From an uncultured bacterium (lineage in GTDB: Bacteria > CSSED10-310 > CALFER01): DNA of 64,000 nt. The position numbers and the translations under genes are program-made. Location of the stretch: positions 26,276-90,275 of the forward strand of contig CALFER010000067.1 in the NCBI GenBank assembly GCA_937951895.1. Direction: 5' to 3'. This document shows positions 54,138 through 62,490 of this stretch, one piece after another (position 1 is the stretch's first letter; the number at the start of each line of letters is the position of its first letter). Under the pieces are notes generated by a model. The model was not told the origin of the DNA. It made no database searches and saw only the letters and a list, made by a program, of their open reading frames with translations.

Positions 54138-56102
54138 TCACTCAATTCGATTCACTCCCGGAGACGACGGCACCCTTTGTCTTTGAAGGAGAATCGAGAG
54201 CTGAAGCCGCGCAAAATCGTAATCCGGATCAATCGAAAGCACCCGTCTGTACACTGTCAGTGCGGCCCGGGATTGGCCGAGAATGTCCAGTGAGTTTCCG
54301 ACATTGGTGAGGGATTCCACCAAATCCTGCCGCGTCGTGTCGTTCGTATGTTCGGTCGATCGGACCAGACTCCTGGCCTCGACATGATCCAATGTCTTCC
54401 AAGGATCGCCGAAAGAAGTGCCCCATCGCCCCCCGGAAACATCCAATGTCAAGCCGGCAGGACTGACCTCTGAATCCAGCAGCACATCATCTTCGCTTGC
54501 AAACCAGTAGACCGGGCGTGCGAGACTCCGTCTCGAAGCAAGACGTGCCGTGACGGTCTGAATCAGTTTCTGAGCCCTGATTCGATCGATAATGCCGCTG
54601 TGCCGATATCCCCTCGGTCCGAGATACTCGATGTCATCGATCGCCTTTTCATCGCCTTCAAACAACTCCCGCCAATCCGGATTCTTCTTCAGCAGTTGCT
54701 GCAGACCTCCCGGCCAATACAAGACTTCACCCCGGTCGATGATCTCGACATCATCACGATATCGTTCCGATACGGTCAGATAGTTCAGAACAAAGCGATA
54801 ATTGGAGTAAAATCCCGTGAATACAAGAGCATTCTCCTGCGTGCTGTCCAAGACGGCTCTACCGATCCAGGCAGCCGAGAAATCGTCACGCAGGTTGGTT
54901 TCACTGGTGCGGAATTGCGTGACCGCCAGAGTCACTGCGCCAATCGATATACTCCACCAGATCATCCATTCCTTCATGAAGACTGAACGGACCCGGCGAG
55001 CGATCTTCGGTCTCAATCGTGTAAACTCTGCTACCAATGCGATCGGAAAAAGTGAGATGACAATTGTCGATATCATCAGATATGCAGGACCCGTATCCGG
55101 ATTTGCGTTGAAATTCCTGTTCAGAAGCGTGATTGATACATTGCCGATTACAACGAGCCACAGCATCGTTGCGACGCGGTAATGAACGATGAGATATAGG
55201 ATTCCGCAGACCAGCAGGCCGAGAAGGATCCAGGGGTTCATGTAGGTCTGCATCAGTTGAAAATAGCGATCGACATTATAGATCCATTCGTCGGATGAGT
55301 TCCCGAAAAACCGCTCGAACGATCCTCGGCGTGTGACACCGTTAATGAATGTCATCCAGGCTTCCGGGTTTCCGATATCCATCGGGGGATTCCTGGAGGA
55401 TCGGATGGGCAGGAACAGGTAAACCGAACCGAATAGCAGCAGGAACACGGAGACCACACAGAATTGCTCCCTTGACAGGAACCGCTTTCTGATTATGAAC
55501 ACGATCAGAATCGCCGGCCACAGGTGGGCGGACAGCAGAAGGTGATTCCCTGCGTTCAGTGCCACGAGAATCGTCAGCAGATAGAACCAGCGACTGTCCT
55601 TGCCGACGATGGGCTTGTCCGTTTCCAGCAATCTGACCAGAACACCGATTATGGCAAGATTGAGTGCGAGATTCATCGAATAGACTTCAACTTTATGGGC
55701 CTGGAAGAAGAACAGAGGATTGGTGAATATCGCACATGTATACGCGGCGACGGCAAACACCTTGAGACGCTCTGGTTCTTGAAGGCGCAACACATGGAGC
55801 AGCAGAAAAAAGAAGGTTACGGCAGCCCCGGCCATCCAGAACACGGAAATCAGATTCGCCCGATAAGCCAGATCACCGAGAGGTATAAGCATTAAACCGG
55901 CATGAGCATTGATAAAGACGGGAAAACTCGGGGAATGAGGTAATCCGAGACAGGTCAGAGACGCTGAAAACTCTCCGGAATCCAACCAATAGACGGTTGG
56001 ACAGATACCGCTCAGGTAAACCGCCACCAGAATCAATGCCAGAATACATGATGCGATCAGGTTGATCCGTTGCGTTTCCCGGTAACCGAGCGTGTTACTC
56101 AT
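54138..56102 (-). CDS. DUF2723 GT-C-like membrane protein with TPR tail (copy 2)
   Basis: About 654 residues. Copy 2 of the DUF2723 family: YWLDSGEFSASLTCLGLPHSPSFPVFI, with the usual H-P-P-G-Y-P replaced by H-S-P-S-F-P, then LGDLAYRANLIS and KVEVYSMNLALNL. About ten helices are followed by a soluble part and a short C-terminal TPR-like segment (NVGNSLDILGQSRAALTVYRRVLSIDPDYDFARLQL). The start at 56102 overlaps the GT2 gene by 8 nt; an ATG at 56120 is the alternative. It is a likely membrane glycosyltransferase. Confidence 0.82.
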   Translation of the reverse strand: MSNTLGYRETQRINLIASCILALILVAVYLSGICPTVYWLDSGEFSASLTCLGLPHSPSFPVFINAHAGLMLIPLGDLAYRANLISVFWMAGAAVTFFFLLLHVLRLQEPERLKVFAVAAYTCAIFTNPLFFFQAHKVEVYSMNLALNLAIIGVLVRLLETDKPIVGKDSRWFYLLTILVALNAGNHLLLSAHLWPAILIVFIIRKRFLSREQFCVVSVFLLLFGSVYLFLPIRSSRNPPMDIGNPEAWMTFINGVTRRGSFERFFGNSSDEWIYNVDRYFQLMQTYMNPWILLGLLVCGILYLIVHYRVATMLWLVVIGNVSITLLNRNFNANPDTGPAYLMISTIVISLFPIALVAEFTRLRPKIARRVRSVFMKEWMIWWSISIGAVTLAVTQFRTSETNLRDDFSAAWIGRAVLDSTQENALVFTGFYSNYRFVLNYLTVSERYRDDVEIIDRGEVLYWPGGLQQLLKKNPDWRELFEGDEKAIDDIEYLGPRGYRHSGIIDRIRAQKLIQTVTARLASRRSLARPVYWFASEDDVLLDSEVSPAGLTLDVSGGRWGTSFGDPWKTLDHVEARSLVRSTEHTNDTTRQDLVESLTNVGNSLDILGQSRAALTVYRRVLSIDPDYDFARLQLSILLQRQRVPSSPGVNRIE

Positions 56103-57081
56103 TGAAATCCGATTCGGCATCCTTCCGGATGATCTGATCGAGGCAGTAAATTTTCGTGCCGGGTAATCGGAAATACAGTTTAACCATGATTTCGCCCAGC
56201 AGACCCATCGTCAGGAACTGGGTACCGACCAGCATCAGTAGTATTGAAAGCAGGAATAGCGGCGCACGGTACTGCATGATCGATATTCCGATCGTGAACT
56301 TCAGCAGAGCGAGATAGAACGCGATGCAGAAGCCAATCAGTCCGAGGATCCCGCCGATGGTACCGAACACTTTCAGCGGACGGTTGAGGTATCGTGTGAG
56401 GAATCGGATACGGATCAGGTCAAAGAACACCGTAAAAGTGCGACTGATCGTATAGTTTGATTTTCCCTTTTTCCGGGGAATCGAGCGGATCGGGATTTCC
56501 TTGATACGGATCCGCATCCCCTCGACCAGTGCCGGAATAAATCGATGAAACTCACCATACAGATGAACGTTTTTTAAAACCTCGCGGCGGTAGGCTTTGT
56601 AGGTGGTTCCAAAATCGTGCAGGTCGATCCCTGAGATTTTTGCCATCATGTAATTCGCGATCCGGGAAGGCAACTTTCGGGAAAAGTATGGATCGATCCG
56701 GTGTTTTCTCCAGCCGCTGACAATGTCATACCCCTCGGCAATGCCCTCGAGAAACATCGGAATCTCGGCCGGATCATGCTGCAGATCTCCATCCATACTG
56801 ATCACGATTCGTCCGCTCGAATGATCGAATCCTGCCGCGAGAGCACCTGTTTGACCTGAGTTTCCGGCGAGCGACACAACGACAACGTGATCATCCGACC
56901 CCGCAATCCGAGTTAACACGGAGAGGGTTTCATCCGTACTCCCGTCATTGACCAAAACGATCTCGAATGACCGGCCGGTCTTGTCCAGCGCTGATCGCAG
57001 CGCCGCATGAAGAGGCTCTACATTACCCGCTTCATTGAACAACGGAACCACTACCGAAATATCGATCTTGCTTCTGTTCAT
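56095..57081 (-). CDS. Polyprenyl-phosphate hexose synthase-like GT2 with two C-terminal helices (GtrB/ArnC type)
   Basis: A 328-residue enzyme: VVPLFNEAGNVEPL, VLVNDGSTDET, SGQTGALAAGFDHSSG, the metal motif SMDGDLQHDP and a region RKKGKSNYTISR, then two hydrophobic helices (about 230-295). Members load undecaprenyl phosphate with a hexose or aminoarabinose, the donor used by GT-C enzymes. Its start lies 50 nt inside the upstream DUF2723-TPR gene, and no later start leaves the GT-A core intact, so the overlap is real. This fits a donor-synthase/GT-C team. Confidence 0.9.
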   Translation of the reverse strand: MNRSKIDISVVVPLFNEAGNVEPLHAALRSALDKTGRSFEIVLVNDGSTDETLSVLTRIAGSDDHVVVVSLAGNSGQTGALAAGFDHSSGRIVISMDGDLQHDPAEIPMFLEGIAEGYDIVSGWRKHRIDPYFSRKLPSRIANYMMAKISGIDLHDFGTTYKAYRREVLKNVHLYGEFHRFIPALVEGMRIRIKEIPIRSIPRKKGKSNYTISRTFTVFFDLIRIRFLTRYLNRPLKVFGTIGGILGLIGFCIAFYLALLKFTIGISIMQYRAPLFLLSILLMLVGTQFLTMGLLGEIMVKLYFRLPGTKIYCLDQIIRKDAESDFNE

Positions 57082-58909
57082 TGAGTCTCTCCATGATCAG
57101 TGCTTTGTTGTGTTCGAGTCCAGGGTGTCCGGGTTGAATACGCTGCAATCGATCGAGAACATCCAATGCATCCCGGTTCCTTCCGGCACATGCCAGTGCG
57201 ATGGCATAATTATTGAGATATCGCGGAGCATCTGGTGTCAGTTTCAGCGCACATCTGAAATCGCGGATGGCCTCGTCACAAATTTCCCGCCTGAGCAATT
57301 CAGTACCCCGATTGTACCACATCATTCCAAGTTGATCCCGTGCATGCCAGTCGACGATTTCCACCCCACAGAAACGTTCATACCGAGACGCATTCAGTTC
57401 GCGGTTCAAGCGAGTTTCGGATCCCCACACAAAAACAGATCCGGACAGAAGCGGGTTTCCTGTGACCGGCACCGGATCATCCGCCAGTTCCCAGGCAATT
57501 TCCCGAACGCCCCTGTTCGATCGGACAATTCCCGCGACCGTGACGCACGATTTCGCCTCGGAATCCCAGCGAATCCGCCTGGAAATCAAGCGTTGAATCA
57601 GGCGGGGCGAGCATCCGCTCCTGAGAATGTAATTACGGGAAAAGACATTCACGTCCGGATTCAGTTTCTCGACAGTCTGAAGATACAATACCGGGTAATA
57701 TGCATCGCTGCGCATCAGAAGCAGAGCGTCCGCGGCCCTTTCCAGCAGGAATGCGCGTGCGTAGTCGCGCGCGAGTGGGTGTTCCGAAAGTCTGAACCAT
57801 GCACGTCTGCCATGGAAAAACCCTACAGCGCTGATCAGAAGCATGCCAAGCACGATAATGCGCCCAGCCGCTGTTCGCCCGGAAACACTCGCTCCGCCCG
57901 TCAATTCTGCAATCGACAAGGCTCCGATCCATAGTGAAGGAAGCAGATATCCTTCGAAATCCCAGTTTGCGGAATCAAACGTTTTACACGACAACGCTCC
58001 GACCATCACCACGGAAGCGATGGTCAACATCCCGAATGTTCGACAGTTCCGACACCTCATCCATAAAAGAAGCGGTCCAAGAACAAACAATACTGTCGCA
58101 GGATAACTTCTGATCATCGAGCCTGTCGATCGCGCCACATGCATGATCTGCTCTGAAACGGATTCCGGTATGAAGGCTTGCTGATACGTTTGTGCTGTCA
58201 AATATCGAAACAGATCCGGTGTCGTTTCCAGTTCAGCGAATGGGATCATCTGCCCGAAGATTGCCCGAATCGGGATGTAGGTATTCACCGAGTATGCCAG
58301 GAGACCGAATGAGACAGCCATCGCGAATGTCGACCCAACGGATTTTTGACGTCGAAACCCGTTAACGCTCAGAATCAGAATCCCCGGCACGCACAATACA
58401 CCGATGAGGAGTTGATTCGACAGCGACAACCCCAGCAGGAATGATGCAGCACACAGAGATCGCAACGACTGGGATTCGAGCAATCGCACGATGAACACCA
58501 GCAGCACCATCTGAAGCATGTAGGTCTCCGAACGGATCGATTGACGGATCACCCATGGCGAGAACAGGAAAAGCGCTAAAAACAGCGACACGCTCACCAG
58601 AATACTGGAACGGTTCCTGAGACGTTGCGCCAACATCAGCATGGACAACAGCGTCACTGCGGTTGCGGTCGCTCCCATCCATGTATTCGTGCGTGATGCG
58701 ATATCGCCGATCGGGATCAGGGAGGCGAGTTTCAACCAGTGCATGCTTAGCGGATGCCCGGGCGGGTGCCCGATTCCGAGATTCACCGAAGAGGCGATCA
58801 ACATTCCATCATCACCCCAATAGATTCCGGGAAAGACCATCAGGAGCATGAGCAGATGTATCATCAGAGCAATGACACATATCGCGAAAACAGCCCTCGG
58901 TGCAATCAT
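57032..58909 (-). CDS. DUF2723 GT-C-like membrane protein with TPR tail (copy 3)
   Basis: A 625-residue polytopic protein: YWGDDGMLIASSVNLGIGHPPGHPLSMHWLKL is the DUF2723 signature, nearly canonical except Tyr to His, followed by IGDIASRTNTWMG and SETYMLQMVLLV. About ten helices, a soluble region with cysteines, and two clear C-terminal TPR units (NRGTELLRREICDEAIRDFRCALKLTPDAPRYLNNYAIALACAGRNRDAL). The ATG overlaps the stop of the GT2 upstream (ATGA). Confidence 0.84.
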   Translation of the reverse strand: MIAPRAVFAICVIALMIHLLMLLMVFPGIYWGDDGMLIASSVNLGIGHPPGHPLSMHWLKLASLIPIGDIASRTNTWMGATATAVTLLSMLMLAQRLRNRSSILVSVSLFLALFLFSPWVIRQSIRSETYMLQMVLLVFIVRLLESQSLRSLCAASFLLGLSLSNQLLIGVLCVPGILILSVNGFRRQKSVGSTFAMAVSFGLLAYSVNTYIPIRAIFGQMIPFAELETTPDLFRYLTAQTYQQAFIPESVSEQIMHVARSTGSMIRSYPATVLFVLGPLLLWMRCRNCRTFGMLTIASVVMVGALSCKTFDSANWDFEGYLLPSLWIGALSIAELTGGASVSGRTAAGRIIVLGMLLISAVGFFHGRRAWFRLSEHPLARDYARAFLLERAADALLLMRSDAYYPVLYLQTVEKLNPDVNVFSRNYILRSGCSPRLIQRLISRRIRWDSEAKSCVTVAGIVRSNRGVREIAWELADDPVPVTGNPLLSGSVFVWGSETRLNRELNASRYERFCGVEIVDWHARDQLGMMWYNRGTELLRREICDEAIRDFRCALKLTPDAPRYLNNYAIALACAGRNRDALDVLDRLQRIQPGHPGLEHNKALIMERLNEQKQDRYFGSGSVVQ

Positions 58910-59667
58910 GACCTGGTTTGGGAGCGATGGATCAGATTGGACCAGAACAGCCTGAAATAACCCAGAATCGTTCTGCCGACCTTCATTTTACTGGAATGAT
59001 CCCGGATATCGCTCTTCAGGATGAGCGGGACTTCCGCAACTCGTACACCGGGGAACTGCGACATCCGGATCAACATATCCGCCATGCATACAAAGCCTTC
59101 CTGATCAAAGTACCTGCCTGATGTCCGTTCGCGAACATCCGCATACAGACGTCGAGTGGCGAGACGATAGAACGAGGTGTAAGTGTGGATGGATCCGGAT
59201 GTCCCGATCGGGAAAACGATCCTGAGCATCAGATTGATGCCCCGACTCATCAGATATCGAATGGGCGGGTCTCCGATCACTCGGCCTCCCGGCGCATAAC
59301 AGGAAGCCAGGACGAGATCCGCCGATGAGCGGATTTGCGTGATCATTTCCGGAATGATCGATGGATCCGTGTTCTTGTTCGCCTCGAGCGTGAGAATCAG
59401 ATCGTCTGGCTGCGAGAGATTCAATACGTGATTGAAACCGGTTCGGAAGGCGGTGGACACCCCCCTGTTGACATCGTGTCGGAGAACTTCGATCGGAAAC
59501 CCGCTGGAAAGAGATTCAGCCTGCTCCGCGGTACTATCCGAACTGCCGTCATCCACAATTACGATCCTGTAAGCGATCTGCAGCGAGTCCAGTACGTGGA
59601 GCAGATTTTCGATCACGAAGCGGATCTGTGAACCCTCGTTAAATGCCGGAATAATTGCCCAGATCAT
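58906..59667 (-). CDS. GT2 glycosyltransferase (dolichyl/polyprenyl-phosphate sugar synthase-like)
   Basis: A 253-residue GT-A protein without the long C-terminal membrane domain: IWAIIPAFNEGSQI, VIVDDGSSDST, NRGVSTAFRTGFNHV. At the metal site LTLEANKNTDP replaces the common D-x-D. The SGIHT-like region is GSIHTYTSFYR. The ATG at 59667 overlaps the epimerase gene stop (ATGA); the 25-residue longer frame is rejected. It probably makes a second lipid-linked sugar donor or acts on the lipid-linked glycan. Confidence 0.85.
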   Translation of the reverse strand: MIWAIIPAFNEGSQIRFVIENLLHVLDSLQIAYRIVIVDDGSSDSTAEQAESLSSGFPIEVLRHDVNRGVSTAFRTGFNHVLNLSQPDDLILTLEANKNTDPSIIPEMITQIRSSADLVLASCYAPGGRVIGDPPIRYLMSRGINLMLRIVFPIGTSGSIHTYTSFYRLATRRLYADVRERTSGRYFDQEGFVCMADMLIRMSQFPGVRVAEVPLILKSDIRDHSSKMKVGRTILGYFRLFWSNLIHRSQTRS

Positions 59668-60659
59668 ACTGATTCCGCGTAGCATCTCAATCCGGATTGC
59701 CATAGAAACGTCCTGCGCATTCCCTCTTCGTTGGAAATGCACGGACTGTACTTTAAAAGACGTCGGGCTTTCGAGATATCCGGAACTCGCCGATGAACCT
59801 CCTCAAACCGGGTCGTCTGATAGACGGTTTCGTGTCTGATCATCCGGATCGGGAACGGCGCCTTGAGACCCGCGACGCGACAAGCCAACTCAGCGAGATC
59901 GATGATGCGGATCTCATTATCCGGATTTCCGATATTCACGATCTCTCCGACCGTCGCATCGGATTCGATCACCCGAACCGTCATCTCGATCGAATCGTCG
60001 ATGTAAGCGAAGCATCGTCTCTGAGAGCCATCGCCGTGAACCGTCAATGCATCGCGGGAGAGAATGGCATGGAAGAACAAGGCCTGTGGTCCACCGCTTC
60101 GAGGCGTCAGTTCATGTCTCGGGCCGTATGTATTGAAGTAGCGGATCACCACGATCGGCAATCCGTACCGTCTCTGATACGCGAAACAGAGATGTTCGTC
60201 GAAAATCTTGCTCGCCGCATACGCCCACCTTGAGACATTCGATGGCCCCAGAAGGAGATCGCACGTTTCGTTGAATGGCATGGTCGTGTTTTTTCCATAG
60301 ACATCGGATGTCGACGCGAACACAAAACGAGCACTCCATGAATGAGCCAGCGCAAGCATATTGGCGGATCCGCGTGAGTTCACCTCCAGAATATCCGTTC
60401 CGAACAACCCCGGGACTTCGATCTTGTAGGCAGCCATATGGACGATCATATTGTGCGGATCAAGATTCCCCAATGAATCACGATCCAGAACATCCATCCG
60501 GTGAAACACGAAGTTCGGATGTCGGAGGGCTTCTTCCAGGTTATCGATCGAGCCGATCGAGAGATTGTCGATTCCGGTCACGCGATAGCCCCGCTGCAAC
60601 AGACGGTCGACCAGGTGCGAACCGAGCAGACCGGCAGCGCCCGTGACCAGAATGCTCAT
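59664..60659 (-). CDS. NAD-dependent nucleotide-sugar epimerase/dehydratase (extended SDR)
   Basis: A 331-residue SDR: ILVTGAAGLLGSHLVDRLL (GxxGxxG), GIDNLSIGS, HMAAYK, FASTSDVYG and catalytic YAASK (Tyr/Lys), then RYFNTYGPRHELTPRSGGPQALF and HGDGSQRRCFAYIDD. It modifies an NDP-hexose, for example by 4-epimerisation or decarboxylation; the exact substrate is not decidable. The start at 60659 gives an ATGA overlap with the WbqC-like gene. A GTG five codons earlier has GGAGG at 6 nt spacing and is a serious alternative. Confidence 0.88.
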   Translation of the reverse strand: MSILVTGAAGLLGSHLVDRLLQRGYRVTGIDNLSIGSIDNLEEALRHPNFVFHRMDVLDRDSLGNLDPHNMIVHMAAYKIEVPGLFGTDILEVNSRGSANMLALAHSWSARFVFASTSDVYGKNTTMPFNETCDLLLGPSNVSRWAYAASKIFDEHLCFAYQRRYGLPIVVIRYFNTYGPRHELTPRSGGPQALFFHAILSRDALTVHGDGSQRRCFAYIDDSIEMTVRVIESDATVGEIVNIGNPDNEIRIIDLAELACRVAGLKAPFPIRMIRHETVYQTTRFEEVHRRVPDISKARRLLKYSPCISNEEGMRRTFLWQSGLRCYAESV

Positions 60660-61414
60660 CCTTTTTTCTTCCACTCGACACCTCCCTGCAACCAGTCGGT
60701 CGTGTCCCTTCCCAGAAGAAACAGCACCTCAAGAATACTCAACTTTGAACAATCATATCCACTCGAATCGATCAGTGGTTCAGGATTGAACTCCTGATAC
60801 CGGACCTCGATCCCATGTTCTCTGAACCTGGACTCGTCCAGATAACTTCTGCCGCCGGCTCCGGATAGGTAAATCAATCCATCCAGTTTTTCCGTGAGAT
60901 GAACCAGTCTTTCGGTCGCAACATGCTCATCCGGAAATTCCGACGCGAGCACAAGAGGCGTCCTCACTCCGAGATATGCCCGGATTCGTTCCAGAACCGT
61001 GATGTTGAAATCGAGCAGGAACTGCCAATCCGTCATGTATACCGGTCTGATCCATTCCATGATCTCAGTGAAGCAAGCCGCACGCCCGAACCTCGCGTGC
61101 AGGCTGGAGAGGTGTTTTTTCCGCCAGGGAATCTGATTGTTGACCCGGATATCCTTCGACGGAGCGTTGAAGTATCCCTTGACGAGCACGGGCACCGTCA
61201 ACCACTGAACGCCACTCCCGACTCGAATCCGGTTCCGATTCTGAAATCCGTTTTTCGTATAGGCAGCGGAATCCAGATACACGAAGCAATCCGACGCCAT
61301 CATCTTGTGAAAAAAACCCGCCCAGGGTGCGAAATTCGGCTGATGGATCGCGATAGTCCTCTTCCCCTCGCAGTCCGGCATTCCGTCTCGCATGCTCTCT
61401 GATGCACCGTTCAT
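60656..61414 (-). CDS. WbqC-like family protein
   Basis: About 252 residues matching the WbqC-like family: IAIHQPNFAPWAGFFHKMMASDCFVYLDSAAYTKNGFQNRNRI, then WLTVPVL and a conserved C-terminal region (YLSGAGGRSYLDESRFREHGIEVRYQEF). The family is common in O-antigen loci beside DegT aminotransferases and is thought to act in making unusual amino sugars; the reaction is not established here. The ATG at 61414 overlaps the aminotransferase stop (ATGA). Confidence 0.85.
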   Translation of the reverse strand: MNGASESMRDGMPDCEGKRTIAIHQPNFAPWAGFFHKMMASDCFVYLDSAAYTKNGFQNRNRIRVGSGVQWLTVPVLVKGYFNAPSKDIRVNNQIPWRKKHLSSLHARFGRAACFTEIMEWIRPVYMTDWQFLLDFNITVLERIRAYLGVRTPLVLASEFPDEHVATERLVHLTEKLDGLIYLSGAGGRSYLDESRFREHGIEVRYQEFNPEPLIDSSGYDCSKLSILEVLFLLGRDTTDWLQGGVEWKKKG

Positions 61415-62457
61415 GGATGCGTCACGACCTGCCGGATCAGATCCACGATCTGCTCCTGCTGTGTTTCTTTCAAGCCAGGATAAATTGGAAGGGATACCAG
61501 ATTGCGCATCGCTTTCTCGGCATTCGGAAAGCACGCGGGATCCCAGTTGAGCAATCGGTGCAGTGGCGTTCGAACTCCAAATCCGAAGCCGATCCCCCTC
61601 TGACGAGCTTCCTTGATCAGTTTGTCACGAGGAACCGGTGTGATGATCGGGAACCGGTACCAGACGGATGGAGAGGTGATCGCCGGAGTTTCAATTGGAA
61701 GATCTGAAAATTCCGAGACGTACCGTTCGGCGATACGCCTTCGCAGATCGATATTTCGAGGCAATTGTTCGAGTTGAGCATGAACCAAAATCGCGTGCAG
61801 ATCAGACATCGAGTATGGGTATCGACAGATGAGGTCGTCATGCCCGCGGTGATTGCTTCGTGATCGTACCCATTCAATCAGCTCCGGGCTCCCGGAAACA
61901 GCGCCTCCGTCTCCGGAACCAACCATTTTCGTCGCGTAGAACGACTGGATCGAAGCCTGACCACGTGTTCCCGCAACATGACCATCGACCATCGCACCCG
62001 TCGCCTGACAGCAATCTTCGATGCATAGCCTGCCCTTCATCAGTCTCTGATCGAAGTCCGTCAGAAATCCGAACGTGTGGGGAATAATGAATCCATCCGA
62101 ACCGGTTACCGCGGCTTCGAGAGATTCCGAAGAGACTCCGATTCCGAGACGTCCGCAATCGTACAGAACCGGTTTCACTCCGACATATTCGAGACAATAG
62201 TGAATCGAGGGACAGATGAATGAAGGAACGGCCATCCGGAATCCCGGACCGATTCCGAATGCCAGCAAGGTCAGATGCAGGGCTGCCGTTCCCGAGGTCA
62301 CGCAGGCAAAGGGACGCTGGAATCGTGCCTCGAGTTCGACTTCCAGTCGATGAACCTTTTCTCCGGTCGCGACGCGTCCACTCTGAAGGACAGAGCGCAC
62401 CGCCTCGATCGCGACTTCATCGAACTCGACTCTGGAATGGGGTATCAGCAGTTCCAC
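61411..62457 (-). CDS. DegT/DnrJ/EryC1/StrS-family sugar aminotransferase
   Basis: A 348-residue PLP enzyme. The PLP lysine is K177 in FYATKMVGSGDGGAV, the PLP-pyridine Asp is D148 in CIEDCCQ, and SGTAALHLTL binds phosphate. It makes an amino sugar from an NDP-ketosugar. The open frame starts at a TTG at 62490, just after the previous stop, but the GTG at 62457 has GGAGG 6 nt upstream and begins the usual N-terminus (ELLIPHSRVEFDEVAIEAV), so it is preferred. Confidence 0.9.
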   Translation of the reverse strand: MELLIPHSRVEFDEVAIEAVRSVLQSGRVATGEKVHRLEVELEARFQRPFACVTSGTAALHLTLLAFGIGPGFRMAVPSFICPSIHYCLEYVGVKPVLYDCGRLGIGVSSESLEAAVTGSDGFIIPHTFGFLTDFDQRLMKGRLCIEDCCQATGAMVDGHVAGTRGQASIQSFYATKMVGSGDGGAVSGSPELIEWVRSRSNHRGHDDLICRYPYSMSDLHAILVHAQLEQLPRNIDLRRRIAERYVSEFSDLPIETPAITSPSVWYRFPIITPVPRDKLIKEARQRGIGFGFGVRTPLHRLLNWDPACFPNAEKAMRNLVSLPIYPGLKETQQEQIVDLIRQVVTHP

Positions 62458-62490
62458 CGCACGCCTCCGGCGGCGGTCATCATACTTCAA

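Noticed and set aside
57035..57934. 299-residue plus-strand open frame
   Set aside because: It lies antisense inside the DUF2723-TPR gene, whose transmembrane pattern and TPR motifs are clear; the plus-strand product is low in structure-like patterns.
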